Positions 7,995 through 17,038 of a stretch of DNA of 64,000 nt are shown here, one piece after another. Origin of the DNA: JBMDXK01 sp048594375. Its GTDB lineage: Bacteria; Pseudomonadota; Alphaproteobacteria; Rhizobiales; Methylopilaceae. The stretch covers positions 62,001 through 126,000 of the forward strand of contig JBMDXK010000018.1 of assembly GCA_048594375.1 (NCBI GenBank). The letters run 5' to 3'. The first letter of the stretch is position 1; each line of letters starts with the position of its first letter. The translations under genes were made by a program, and so were the position numbers. Below the pieces are notes generated by a model, which was given only the letters and a program-made list of their open reading frames with translations, did not search any database and had not been told where the DNA came from.

Positions 7995-10691
7995 GTGGAA
8001 ACTGTGTCGAACCATTCTCTTGATAGCTTCAAATCCCGCAAGACGCTAACCGTAAATGGGCGCGATTACATTTATTATGATCTAAAAATGGCTGAGGCCA
8101 ACGGGCTTGAGGGTGCGGCCAAGCTTCCTGTTTCCCTGAAAGTATTGCTGGAAAATCTTTTGCGCAATGAAGATGGCCGCACCGTAAAGGCCGATGACAT
8201 CAGGGCTATGGTGGAGTGGGTGAAAACCCAGTCTTCCGAGCGCGAGATTGCATTTCGCCCGGCGCGTGTTCTCATGCAGGATTTTACCGGCGTTCCGGCA
8301 GTGGTGGATTTGGCCGCCATGCGTGATGCCATGCAGGCGCTGGGAGGCGATCCAGCCCGAATCAATCCGCAAGTGCCTGTTGATCTGGTCATCGACCATT
8401 CGGTAATTGTGGATGAATTCGGTACGCCGCAAGCCTTTGAACAAAATGTTGAGCGCGAATACGAGCGCAATCTGGAGCGCTACCGCTTCTTGCGCTGGGG
8501 GCAACAGGCTTTCGATAATTTCCGCGTGGTTCCTCCTGGCACAGGCATCTGTCATCAGGTAAATCTCGAATATCTTTCACAAACCGTCTGGACACGCACA
8601 ACACCGGAAGGCGAAGTCGCCTATCCGGATACACTGGTCGGCACCGATAGCCATACCACGATGGTGAATGGTCTGTCAGTGTTGGGCTGGGGCGTGGGCG
8701 GCATTGAAGCAGAAGCGGCCATGCTGGGTCAGCCTTTGTCCATGCTCATTCCAGAAGTTGTGGGCTTTCGCCTTACCGGCAGACTGAATGAAGGTGTCAC
8801 CGCTACAGATCTGGTGCTGACGGTCACGGAAATGCTGCGCAAGCAAGGTGTGGTCGGCAAATTTGTTGAATTTTTTGGTTCTGGTCTCAATTCCATGTCT
8901 TTGGAAGACCGCGCAACCATCGGAAATATGGCGCCGGAGTACGGTGCAACGTGCGGTTTCTTCCCCATTGATGGCGAAACCATTCGTTTCTTGCGTGACA
9001 CCGCTCGGGATGAAGAGCGCGTTGCACTGGTGGAAGCCTATGCCAAAGCACAAGGTCTCTGGCGTGATGGCGATGATACGCAAGCGGTTTTCAGCGCACT
9101 GCTTGAACTGGATATGGGGACGGTAAAGCCTTCCTTGGCAGGCCCCAAACGTCCGCAAGACCGGGTACTTTTGGAAAAAGCCGATGAGGCTTTTATAGAG
9201 GCTTTGAAGGGCGAATTTAAAAAAGCTGATGAAATCAATTCTCGCGTACCTGTGGAAGGCCGCAATCACGATCTGGGGCATGGCGATGTAGCCATTGCCG
9301 CAATTACATCCTGCACAAATACCTCCAATCCTTCTGTTATGATTGCGGCTGGCTTGCTGGCGCGCAGAGCCGTTGAAAAAGGACTGACAGTCAAGCCATG
9401 GGTAAAAACCTCACTGGCACCCGGTTCGCAGGTGGTGGGTCAATATTTGGAAAATTCCGGTCTGCAAAAGGATCTGGATACATTGGGCTTTCATCTTGTT
9501 GGGTTTGGCTGCACCACCTGTATCGGGAACTCTGGTCCTTTGCCGGAAGAAATTTCTAAAACGGTCAATGCGGCTGATCTGGTTGTGGCATCGGTACTGT
9601 CCGGCAATCGTAACTTTGAAGGCCGGATCAATCCTGATATTCGTGCCAACTATCTGGCGTCTCCGCCACTTGTCGTGGCGTACGCCCTTGCAGGTTCTTT
9701 GAAAGTAAACCTGACAACGGATCCGCTTGGCAATGACCAAAACGGCAATCCTGTTTATTTGCGTGATATCTGGCCTTCCTCGAAAGAAATAGCCGAATTT
9801 ATCCGCGCAAATATAACCCGCGCGCTGTTCACGTCAAAATACGCCAACGTGTTTGCAGGGGATAAGCATTGGCAGTCAGTGGATAGCGGTTCTGGTATGA
9901 CCTATGCTTGGGATAATGCCTCCACTTATGTGCAAAACCCCCCTTATTTCACAGGCATGGAGCGCAAACCGGCAGTATTAACGGATATTGAGAATGCGCG
10001 TATTCTTGGCCTGTTTCTTGATTCGATTACGACCGATCATATTTCTCCGGCAGGCTCTATTAAATTGACCAGTCCAGCAGGAAAATACCTTATAGACCAC
10101 AAAGTAGCGCCGGTTGATTTTAATCAGTACGGCACAAGGCGCGGCAATCATGAAGTGATGATGCGCGGTACATTTGCCAACATCAGGATTAAAAACCAGA
10201 TGGTTCCGGGTGTGGAAGGCGGGGTAACCGTTCATTTCCCGGATGGCGAGCAAATGCCGATTTATGATGCTGCCATGCGCTATAAAGCCGAAGGTGTGCC
10301 GCTGGTTGTCTTTGCGGATAAAGAATATGGCACCGGCTCATCCCGTGACTGGGCTGCAAAAGGGACAAATCTTTTGGGCGTGCGTGCTGTAATTGCTCAA
10401 TCGTTCGAGCGTATTCACCGTTCCAATCTGGTGGGAATGGGCGTTGTGCCGCTGGTCTTTCAAGATGCTACAACATGGCATGACCTGAAATTGAAAGGTG
10501 ATGAAACCGTTTCAATCAAGGGGCTGGTGGATGGGTTGCATCCGCGCAAAACACTGGTGGCAAATATTACTTATACCAACGGTACAACCCGCGATGTGCC
10601 TCTGACATGCCGGATTGATACGCTCGAAGAGCTGGATTATTTCAAAAACGGCGGCATTTTGCATTATGTACTGCGCCAACTTGTGGCCTAG
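7995..10691 (+). CDS. acnA: Aconitate hydratase A
   Basis: AcnA isomerises citrate to isocitrate in the TCA cycle, using a 4Fe-4S cluster. The 898-residue protein is full length. The three cluster cysteines are C440 (in ITSCTNTSNPS), C506 and C509 (in GFGCTTCIGNSGP). The substrate-binding DSHTTMVNGLSVLGWGVGG is near residue 215, and the swivel domain with GSSRDWAAKGTNLLGVRAV is near 780. A strong bidirectional terminator follows the stop. Confidence 0.98.
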   Translation: METVSNHSLDSFKSRKTLTVNGRDYIYYDLKMAEANGLEGAAKLPVSLKVLLENLLRNEDGRTVKADDIRAMVEWVKTQSSEREIAFRPARVLMQDFTGVPAVVDLAAMRDAMQALGGDPARINPQVPVDLVIDHSVIVDEFGTPQAFEQNVEREYERNLERYRFLRWGQQAFDNFRVVPPGTGICHQVNLEYLSQTVWTRTTPEGEVAYPDTLVGTDSHTTMVNGLSVLGWGVGGIEAEAAMLGQPLSMLIPEVVGFRLTGRLNEGVTATDLVLTVTEMLRKQGVVGKFVEFFGSGLNSMSLEDRATIGNMAPEYGATCGFFPIDGETIRFLRDTARDEERVALVEAYAKAQGLWRDGDDTQAVFSALLELDMGTVKPSLAGPKRPQDRVLLEKADEAFIEALKGEFKKADEINSRVPVEGRNHDLGHGDVAIAAITSCTNTSNPSVMIAAGLLARRAVEKGLTVKPWVKTSLAPGSQVVGQYLENSGLQKDLDTLGFHLVGFGCTTCIGNSGPLPEEISKTVNAADLVVASVLSGNRNFEGRINPDIRANYLASPPLVVAYALAGSLKVNLTTDPLGNDQNGNPVYLRDIWPSSKEIAEFIRANITRALFTSKYANVFAGDKHWQSVDSGSGMTYAWDNASTYVQNPPYFTGMERKPAVLTDIENARILGLFLDSITTDHISPAGSIKLTSPAGKYLIDHKVAPVDFNQYGTRRGNHEVMMRGTFANIRIKNQMVPGVEGGVTVHFPDGEQMPIYDAAMRYKAEGVPLVVFADKEYGTGSSRDWAAKGTNLLGVRAVIAQSFERIHRSNLVGMGVVPLVFQDATTWHDLKLKGDETVSIKGLVDGLHPRKTLVANITYTNGTTRDVPLTCRIDTLEELDYFKNGGILHYVLRQLVA

Positions 10692-10710
10692 AAACACTGA
10701 AATTGCTATA

Positions 10711-10740
10711 AAAAATGCGGGAGTGATCCCGCATTTTTTT
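10711..10740. terminator. Bidirectional terminator between acnA and the GntR gene
   Basis: AAAAATGCGGGA and TCCCGCATTTTT form a perfect stem around a GTGA loop, flanked by A-run and T-run, so it can serve both acnA (plus) and the convergent regulator gene (minus). Confidence 0.88.
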
Positions 10741-10790
10741 ATGTGATTCGCTGTTTATGTCTCATTCTGAAACTTTTTCAAAAGCGTGCT

Positions 10791-11468
10791 TCAGATGCTG
10801 TTCTTGCGCTCAATAATATTCTTACGCGTATCCTGAACATGTTTTCGCATGGCTTCTTCTGCGCGATCTGCGTCTTTTTCCATGATTGCGTTGAGAATTT
10901 CGTCATGCTGGCTTGAATAGTGTTCCATCCGCGCTTCATTGAGGGTTTGTTCTTTAATGCGCCCCCATAATTCTCCAGAGCGAACCTCATGAATGGCTTC
11001 ATAAAGTGCGCTTAATAACTGATTGCGTGCGGCCTGTACAATGAGTTTATGAAAGGCTGCATCTTGCAGTTCAAAATCGCGCATGGTTGTTACTTCGCGC
11101 GCATCTTGCAAAATCTTTTGCATATCAATGGTTTCTTGTGCCGTTGCCCGGTGCGCGGCAAAGCGGGCAATTTGCGGTTCCAATATAAGGCGCGTTTCAA
11201 ACACTTCTGCAGGATACACACGGATATCAGTATTGACCGGTGCAATTTTTATTCCTGCGGAAATGGATGATGTGGGTTCTGCGCCCGCAATAAAAGTGCC
11301 GCGTCCGACATAACGAACAATTTTTCCCTCTTTTTCAAGACGCAATAATGTTCGGCGTACCAATGAGCGCGACATACCCAGTTTTTGTGCGAGCTCCCTC
11401 TCTGGAGGGAGGCGGTCACCAGGGCCCAATCCACTGGTTTCAATAATATCCCTGACGTTAAGCGTCAT
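10791..11468 (-). CDS. GntR-family (FadR/FCD) transcriptional regulator
   Basis: This 225-residue protein pairs an N-terminal winged helix (DRLPPERELAQKLGMSRSLVRRTLLRLEKEGKI with the GRGTFI wing) with a C-terminal all-helical FCD ligand domain from about residue 85. The FCD metal/ligand residues are visible in FELQDAAFHKL, SSQHDEIL and AMRKHVQD. The ATG at 11466-11468 is chosen because AAGGAG lies six bases upstream; a longer reading frame exists but has no such site. It is divergent from the dehydrogenase-transporter operon, so it probably represses that operon until a carboxylic-acid inducer binds. Confidence 0.9.
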   Translation of the reverse strand: MTLNVRDIIETSGLGPGDRLPPERELAQKLGMSRSLVRRTLLRLEKEGKIVRYVGRGTFIAGAEPTSSISAGIKIAPVNTDIRVYPAEVFETRLILEPQIARFAAHRATAQETIDMQKILQDAREVTTMRDFELQDAAFHKLIVQAARNQLLSALYEAIHEVRSGELWGRIKEQTLNEARMEHYSSQHDEILNAIMEKDADRAEEAMRKHVQDTRKNIIERKNSI

Positions 11469-11481
11469 CACCATCTCCTTT

Positions 11482-11674
11482 GAATGGACAACCATTCCTA
11501 AACCAATACGCAGACCCGATTCGCAATTTTACTTGGGAATACAGGGCTGGATTAGCAATTTTTCAAAACGAAAACAATCCATCTTACAAACCAATTTGGC
11601 AGATATTGACAGAAATAGCAAGACCAAATTATGATTGGTTCATGAATGGTTGCAAAATGGTTTTGGATTGGTTT
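11482..11674. promoter_or_regulatory. Divergent control region with repeated ATTGGT/ACCAAT motifs
   Basis: The gap between the regulator and the dehydrogenase operon contains an inverted repeat GAATGG-N4-CCATTC (11482-11497), two AAACCAAT copies (11500, 11588), ACCAA-N7-TTGGT (11623-11639) and ATTGGTTT (11667). GAATGGTTG recurs at 11644. TTGGT-type half-sites are plausible for FadR/FCD regulators, so these are candidate operators. No binding site has been proven. Confidence 0.45.
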
Positions 11675-11690
11675 AATGAAAGACACGCCC

Positions 11691-13181
11691 ATGAACAAGA
11701 GCCAACATGTCACACATATATCTGCTGGAGCATGTGAGGAACACCTTGCTTCCTATCCAAAAGATTTATTCATTGATGGTGATTGGGCTCTTTCAGAAAA
11801 CGGAATGCGTTTTCAGGTAATCAATCCTGCGACAGGTAACCCCATAGCGGAGGTTGCAGACGCAACAATTCGTGATGGATTAAAGGCGCTCCATGCCGCG
11901 GAAAAAGCCGCAGCGGGGTGGGCAGCAACATCACCGCGCAAGCGCGCCGATATCTTGATGCGGTGTTTTGAGGCTATGCATGAAAATGCGAAAGATATTG
12001 CGGCCCTTATTACCCTTGAGAATGGGAAAATTCTGGCCGATGCGCGCGCTGAAGTGAAATATGCTGCGGAATTTTTCCGTTGGTATGCAGAAGAGGCTGT
12101 GCGCGCAACGGGCGATATTAGTCAAGCGCCAGCAGGTGGTTCACATATTCTGGTGCAGCATCAACCCATTGGTATTGCGGTTTTGGTAACGCCTTGGAAT
12201 TATCCCGCGGCGATGGCGACCCGCAAACTTGCACCTGCCCTTGCGGCGGGCTGCACCTGCGTATTAAAGCCTGCTGCGGAAACGCCTCTGACGGCACTCT
12301 TTATTGCACAGCTCATGAAAAATGCGGGTGTCCCCGATGGAGCGGTGAATGTTGTGACCACCACGTCATCGGCTTCTGTTGTGAGCGCGTTGCTTCACGA
12401 CCCGCGGGTGCGTAAACTTTCTTTTACGGGCTCCACACAGGTTGGGCGTATCCTGCTGCGGGAAGCGGCTGACCAGATCATCAACTGCTCTATGGAGCTC
12501 GGTGGTAATGCCCCCTTTATTGTGTTTGACGACGCCAATCTTGACGATGCCGTAGCGGGAGCGATGGCTGCAAAAATGCGCAATGGCGGCGAGGCCTGCA
12601 CAGCGGCGAACCGTTTTTATGTTCAACGAAAGCTATATGATTCTTTTGTCGCGCGCTTTGGTAAAGAGATGGAAAAATTGCAGGTTGGATCGGGAAGCTT
12701 GGAAACCTCTGGTTGTGGTCCTCTGATTAGCTCTAAAGCGGTTGAAAAGGTGTCACGTCTTGTGGATGATGCCGTTGCCAAAGGTGCGCGGGTTGTCACA
12801 GGTGGAAAACCGGTTCACACTGACGGCTACTTTTATCTACCGACTGTTCTTGCAGATGTTCCTGACAATGCAACTCTTTTGCAGGAGGAAATTTTCGGGC
12901 CTGTTGCGCCGATTGTGCCTTTTGATACAGAAGAAGAGGTCATTGCTCTGGCAAATAATACTGAATTTGGTTTGGTTGCTTATATTTATTCGTCTGATAT
13001 GCGTCGCGCCCTGAATGTTGGAGGCAAAATTGAAACCGGCATGTTGGGGATTAACCGCGGAGTTGTATCCGATGCGGCGGCACCTTTTGGCGGAGCAAAG
13101 CAAAGTGGTTTAGGGCGTGAAGGCGCACACCACGGCTTGATGGAATATCTTGAACCGAAATACATGTCTGTACACTGGTAA
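11691..13181 (+). CDS. NAD(P)-dependent aldehyde dehydrogenase, succinate-semialdehyde dehydrogenase type
   Basis: It oxidises an aldehyde to the acid, and the closest family I recognise is GabD-like succinate-semialdehyde dehydrogenase. Taken from ATG 11691 the product is 496 residues. The cofactor fold shows TPWNYPAAMATRKLAPALAAGCTCVLKPA. The general base E269 (MELGGNAPF) and nucleophile C303 (GGEACTAANR) have the normal spacing of 34. Two upstream in-frame starts (11646, 11676) have weaker support. It leads an operon with a hydroxyacid dehydrogenase, a CMD protein and an amino-acid ABC transporter. The true substrate is not decidable from sequence. Confidence 0.9.
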   Translation: MNKSQHVTHISAGACEEHLASYPKDLFIDGDWALSENGMRFQVINPATGNPIAEVADATIRDGLKALHAAEKAAAGWAATSPRKRADILMRCFEAMHENAKDIAALITLENGKILADARAEVKYAAEFFRWYAEEAVRATGDISQAPAGGSHILVQHQPIGIAVLVTPWNYPAAMATRKLAPALAAGCTCVLKPAAETPLTALFIAQLMKNAGVPDGAVNVVTTTSSASVVSALLHDPRVRKLSFTGSTQVGRILLREAADQIINCSMELGGNAPFIVFDDANLDDAVAGAMAAKMRNGGEACTAANRFYVQRKLYDSFVARFGKEMEKLQVGSGSLETSGCGPLISSKAVEKVSRLVDDAVAKGARVVTGGKPVHTDGYFYLPTVLADVPDNATLLQEEIFGPVAPIVPFDTEEEVIALANNTEFGLVAYIYSSDMRRALNVGGKIETGMLGINRGVVSDAAAPFGGAKQSGLGREGAHHGLMEYLEPKYMSVHW

Positions 13182-13210
13182 ACACGAAACAACCTTAGCA
13201 AGGAAACGCG

Positions 13211-14116
13211 ATGAGCAAGCAGATTGGCTTTGTGGGATTGGGGCAGATGGGCAGGCGTATGGCTGTGCGCTTTGTACAGGCCGGGTTTTGTGTATCCGGC
13301 TTTGATCCTGTTCCACAGATGCGCGCTCAGGCCGCAGAGCAAGGCATTGCCGCAGTGGGCTCGCTGAAAGAACTCGCCGAAACGTGCGCCATCATCTTCT
13401 TGAGCTTGCCAAATGGCGCTATTGTCAAACACGTCATCTTTTCGGAAGAAGGGTTGCTTTCGGGTGTTCGTAAGCCGGAAATGATTGCTGACCTGTCTAC
13501 AATCGGGCCGAAAGCGGCCATTGAAATTGCTCACGATCTTGCGCCGCACACTGTGGCATGGGTTGAAGCGCCTGTGAGTGGTGGGCCTAAAGGCGCAGAA
13601 AAAGGCACATTGGCGATGATGCTCTGTTGCAGTGGCGCTGTACGCCAGCAAGCCGAAACACTCCTTTCCCATCTCGGCAAGGTGTTTTATACCGGCGAAA
13701 AGCCCGGCCTCGCCCAAACAGCGAAGCTCGCGAACAACATGCTTTCCACTGCCGCAATTGTTCTTACCTCTGAAGTCATGGTAATGGGCGCAAAAGCAGG
13801 TCTTGATCCCAATGTTCTGCTTGAAATTATCAACGCGGGGAGTGGCCGCAACAGTGCAACCGTTGATAAGTTTCCGCGCGCCGTGGTGCCGCGCACTTTT
13901 GATTACGGTTTTGCAACCGGTCTTTCCTATAAAGATATGCGCTTATGCGTGGATGAAGCGGAAAATCTGGGTGTGCCGATGATTCTTGGCGCACAGGTGC
14001 GGCAAATTCTGGCGGCTACCAATGCAAAATATGGCGCACAATCAGACTTCACCGAAGTCGTGCGCATTTATGAAGAGTGGGCTGGCGTGACCGTTGGCAC
14101 TCCTTCGCATTCATAA
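13211..14116 (+). CDS. NAD(P)-dependent beta-hydroxyacid dehydrogenase (3-hydroxyisobutyrate dehydrogenase family)
   Basis: This 301-residue enzyme has the N-terminal Rossmann motif GFVGLGQMGRRMA, the substrate loop EAPVSGGPKGAEKGTLAMM (near residues 119-137) and the catalytic lysine K172 in AQTAKLANN. Family members act on 3-hydroxyisobutyrate, tartronate semialdehyde, or gamma-hydroxybutyrate/succinic semialdehyde. Being next to a succinate-semialdehyde-type dehydrogenase, a four-carbon semialdehyde is attractive but unproven. The ATG has AAGGAAA upstream, 29 bases after the dehydrogenase. Confidence 0.9.
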   Translation: MSKQIGFVGLGQMGRRMAVRFVQAGFCVSGFDPVPQMRAQAAEQGIAAVGSLKELAETCAIIFLSLPNGAIVKHVIFSEEGLLSGVRKPEMIADLSTIGPKAAIEIAHDLAPHTVAWVEAPVSGGPKGAEKGTLAMMLCCSGAVRQQAETLLSHLGKVFYTGEKPGLAQTAKLANNMLSTAAIVLTSEVMVMGAKAGLDPNVLLEIINAGSGRNSATVDKFPRAVVPRTFDYGFATGLSYKDMRLCVDEAENLGVPMILGAQVRQILAATNAKYGAQSDFTEVVRIYEEWAGVTVGTPSHS

Positions 14117-14126
14117 AAGGACAAGA

Positions 14127-14516
14127 ATGATGACTTCGGAACTGTATGACAAAGGTTTGAAAATTCGCCGTGAGGTGCTTGGAGCAGAATTTGTTGATAA
14201 AGCGATTGCCGGCGCGGATGATTTTAATCGCGCCATGCAGGATTTAAGCACAGAATATTGCTGGGGTGCCGTCTGGGGAAGGGAAGGACTACCTCTTAAA
14301 ACGCGCAGTCTTCTTAATCTCGCAATGATTTCAGTGCTTAACCGCCCTCATGAGTTGCGGCTGCATGTGAAAGGCGCGTTGCGCAATGGCGTCACCAAGG
14401 ATGAAATCCGTGAAGTGTTCTTGCAGGTGGCTATATATGCGGGTGTACCTGCGGCGATGGATTCATTTCGCAATGCGCGCGAAGCTTTTGCAGAGCTGGA
14501 ACAACAGAAGAGCTAA
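14127..14516 (+). CDS. Carboxymuconolactone decarboxylase-family protein
   Basis: This 129-residue helical protein has the CMD-family core VWGREGLPLKTRSLLNLAMISVLNRPHELRLHVKGALRNGVTKDEIREVFLQVAIYAGVPAAMDSF. The E-L-x-x-H element (HELRLH) is present and the CxxC pair of AhpD-type members is absent, so it is of the PcaC-like rather than the peroxidase type. The start is at the first of two adjacent ATGs (14127, 14130), with AAAGGA upstream. It sits ten bases behind the hydroxyacid dehydrogenase. The reaction in this operon is unknown; decarboxylation or lactone handling is a family-based guess. Confidence 0.85.
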   Translation: MMTSELYDKGLKIRREVLGAEFVDKAIAGADDFNRAMQDLSTEYCWGAVWGREGLPLKTRSLLNLAMISVLNRPHELRLHVKGALRNGVTKDEIREVFLQVAIYAGVPAAMDSFRNAREAFAELEQQKS

Positions 14517-14585
14517 AGCTCCATTGAGCCAGAGGAGATACCGTCCAACACGCGGTGAGCGGTATAAAAAGTGGAGGAAATGCCG

Positions 14586-15380
14586 ATGGGATCGGGAATA
14601 CACAGCACAGTGGATGCGCTACGGCCGACCGCAACACGCATAACAACGCCGCTGATTGAAATGAAAGGCGTCAATAAATACTTTGGCTCTTTGCATGTTC
14701 TTAAAGACATCAATCTCACGGTTGGACAAGGCGAGGTTCTGGTGGTGATTGGCCCATCGGGTTCTGGCAAATCCACCCTGTGCCGCACCATCAACCGTCT
14801 TGAAACAATTTCCAGCGGCAGCATTCAGATTGAAGGGCAGGAATTGCCTGCTGAGGGCAAGGCACTTGCACGCTTGCGTTCACAAGTGGGCATGGTGTTC
14901 CAGAATTTTAACCTGTTTGCCCATAAAACTATTTTGGAAAACGTCATGTTGGGTCCTGTGCATGTCCACGGGGTTCCCGCTGTGGAAGCTGAAAAAAAAG
15001 CGCGCGCATTGCTGGCGCGGGTGGGTGTGGAAAATCAAGCGCATAAATTACCGGCAAAACTCTCAGGGGGTCAGCAGCAGCGTGCAGCCATTGCGCGTGC
15101 TCTTGCTATGGAGCCGAAAGCATTGCTGTTTGATGAGCCAACATCGGCGCTTGACCCTGAAATGATTACCGAAGTTCTGGATGTTATGCTGGAGCTGGCA
15201 AGCAGCGGCATGACAATGGTTGTTGTTACCCACGAGATGGGCTTTGCCCGATCGGCGGCGCATCGTGTTGCCTTCATGGATGAAGGCCGCGTGGTGGAGG
15301 TCAACGATCCAGAAACATTTTTCCGTGAACCGGAAAGCCAGAGAGCGCGCGACTTCTTGTCAAAGGTTCTCGCACACTAA
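14586..15380 (+). CDS. Polar amino-acid ABC transporter, ATP-binding protein
   Basis: This is the ATPase of a PAAT-type (glutamate/glutamine/aspartate) importer. Walker A GPSGSGKST, Q-loop VFQNFNLFAH, signature LSGGQQQRAAIARAL and Walker B LLFDEPTSALDPE are intact. The ATG at 14586 gives a usable distance from GGAGG (14573-14577); earlier GTG 14571 and ATG 14580 lie on or too near that site. It comes first of four transport genes, with the binding protein and two permeases following. Confidence 0.94.
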   Translation: MGSGIHSTVDALRPTATRITTPLIEMKGVNKYFGSLHVLKDINLTVGQGEVLVVIGPSGSGKSTLCRTINRLETISSGSIQIEGQELPAEGKALARLRSQVGMVFQNFNLFAHKTILENVMLGPVHVHGVPAVEAEKKARALLARVGVENQAHKLPAKLSGGQQQRAAIARALAMEPKALLFDEPTSALDPEMITEVLDVMLELASSGMTMVVVTHEMGFARSAAHRVAFMDEGRVVEVNDPETFFREPESQRARDFLSKVLAH

Positions 15381-15491
15381 CAAGATCGTTGCATCAAAAA
15401 TGCATGATCTTTACTAACATATAAAAACAATAAAAAATTGTCATTTGTCAGGCAAAACAGGTGATGTCATCACCAAGGAGAGGGAAATAAC

Positions 15492-16325
15492 ATGAAACTG
15501 CTCACCACAATTGCAACTGCTGCACTGTCTATCGCGCTTGCGAGTGCAGCTATGGCTCAAGAGTTTCCTGCAGGCTCAACAATGGAGCGGCTGAATAAAG
15601 ATGGGAAAGTGCGGATTGGCGTAAAATTTGACCAGCCGTTGTTTGGTTTGCGGAATTTGAGAGGACAGCCAGAAGGCTTTGACGTAGAAATCGGCAAAAT
15701 TGTTGCGCAAAAGCTTGGTATCAAGCCAGAGAATATCACTTGGGTGGAAACCGTTTCAGCCAATCGTGAAGCTTTCATTACGCAAAACAAAGTCGATATG
15801 GTTATTTCAACTTATGCTATTACTCCTAAGCGACGCGAAGTTGTTACATTTGCCGGGCCTTATATTCTCACAGGACAGGATTTGCTGCTCAAGAAAGGCA
15901 ATCCTGAAAACATTCATGGCCCCGATGATTTGAAAGGGAAGAAAGTCTGCGTGGTAAACGGCAGCGAGAACCGCAACAATCTGGTGAAAAACTATCCAGA
16001 GGTGCCTGTTGTGGGGTTTGATGCGTTTTCCAAATGCGCAGAAGCGGTGAAAAACGGCTCTGTGAGTGCAGCAACCCTTTCTGGAGCGGTTATTCTTGGC
16101 TTTGTGAGCAAAGAACCGGATGCCTTCCAGATCATGGGGAAACCTTTCACGGTAGAGCCTTGGGGCGTTGGCGTGCGTAAAGGCGATATCGCATTTTGCG
16201 AATTTATCAGTGATGCCATTAAAGAGGCCGATGCGGATGGGCGTTATGCGGCAGCTTACAAGGAGACAGTCGGTAAATTCATGGATGCACCGGCAAAGCT
16301 GCCTGAGTTCGAGCCTTGTTCTTAA
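15492..16325 (+). CDS. Amino-acid ABC transporter, periplasmic binding protein (GluB/GltI type)
   Basis: This 277-residue protein has a clear signal peptide (MKLLTTIATAALSIALASAAMAQ, cleavage after AMA) and a type II periplasmic binding fold: GKVRIGVKFDQPLFG, then GFDVEIGKIVAQKLG and NKVDMVISTYAITPKRREVVTFAGPY. Two cysteines (KVCVVNG and FSKCAEAV) could form a disulfide. It resembles the glutamate-binding proteins GluB of actinobacteria and GltI of enterics. Probable ligand is glutamate, aspartate or a related dicarboxylic amino acid. AAGGAGAGGG precedes the ATG. Confidence 0.92.
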   Translation: MKLLTTIATAALSIALASAAMAQEFPAGSTMERLNKDGKVRIGVKFDQPLFGLRNLRGQPEGFDVEIGKIVAQKLGIKPENITWVETVSANREAFITQNKVDMVISTYAITPKRREVVTFAGPYILTGQDLLLKKGNPENIHGPDDLKGKKVCVVNGSENRNNLVKNYPEVPVVGFDAFSKCAEAVKNGSVSAATLSGAVILGFVSKEPDAFQIMGKPFTVEPWGVGVRKGDIAFCEFISDAIKEADADGRYAAAYKETVGKFMDAPAKLPEFEPCS

Positions 16326-16335
16326 GCTTTAAAAC

Positions 16336-16364
16336 GCAGCAGGGTTAGCACATAGCCCTGCTGC
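16336..16364 (+). terminator. Stem-loop between binding protein and permease genes
   Basis: GCAGCAGGGTTA pairs with TAGCCCTGCTGC (one G-U pair) around GCACA, followed by TTTATT. An intra-operon position between an abundant binding protein and its permeases suggests partial termination or mRNA 3'-end protection that raises binding-protein levels. Confidence 0.65.
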
Positions 16365-16390
16365 TTTATTCCTTGCACAAAGGAGAAGCC

Positions 16391-17038
16391 ATGCAAGCTG
16401 TTATTGAAAACCTTCCGATTTTTTGGTCAGGCATTCGTGTCACGCTCTGGCTTGTTCTGTTTTCGGGTATTTTATCGCTGCTGCTCGGTACTCTTATTAC
16501 AGTGATGCGTGTTTCACCCATACCGGCACTGCGCGGATTTGTGATGGCGTATGTGGAAATTGTCCGTAATATGCCCACCACGGTGGTGTTTTTCTTTGCG
16601 GCTTTTGTGTTGCCGCAGCTTGGGTTTTCGTTCAGTTATTTCACTTTTGCAGTGATTGCGCTCACAGTGTACTATACTGCTTTTTTCAGTGAGGCGATCC
16701 GTTCCGGTTTGAACGCAGTGAATATAGGCCAGGCGGAAGCGGCGCGTGCAATTGGACTGACGTTTTTACAGGCATTGCGGCTGGTTATTTTCGCGCAAGC
16801 TTTGCGTTGTGTAGTGCCGCCGCTGATTAACGTGTTCATTGCCTTGATAAAATCGACAGCAGTGGCATCGGCTTTTGGTGTACCGGAATTGCTGACGATG
16901 ATGGAGCAACTTGTAACAGCAGAAAGCAATGCGGTATTCCCGATCTTGATTGCAACGGCATTATTTTATCTTGCGATCACCCTTCCCGCAGGATTATTGG
17001 CCAGTTACATCGAAAAAAGGGTGGCATTCAACCGATGA
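16391..17038 (+). CDS. Amino-acid ABC transporter permease (GluC type)
   Basis: This 215-residue inner-membrane protein has five hydrophobic helices and the permease signature region EAARAIGLTFLQALRLVIFAQALRCVVPPLIN (EAA loop, residues about 117-148). The ATG at 16391 is preceded by AAAGGAG at a good distance; an upstream TTG is less likely. Its stop overlaps the next permease start by ATGA, indicating coupled synthesis of a heteromeric pore. Confidence 0.92.
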   Translation: MQAVIENLPIFWSGIRVTLWLVLFSGILSLLLGTLITVMRVSPIPALRGFVMAYVEIVRNMPTTVVFFFAAFVLPQLGFSFSYFTFAVIALTVYYTAFFSEAIRSGLNAVNIGQAEAARAIGLTFLQALRLVIFAQALRCVVPPLINVFIALIKSTAVASAFGVPELLTMMEQLVTAESNAVFPILIATALFYLAITLPAGLLASYIEKRVAFNR

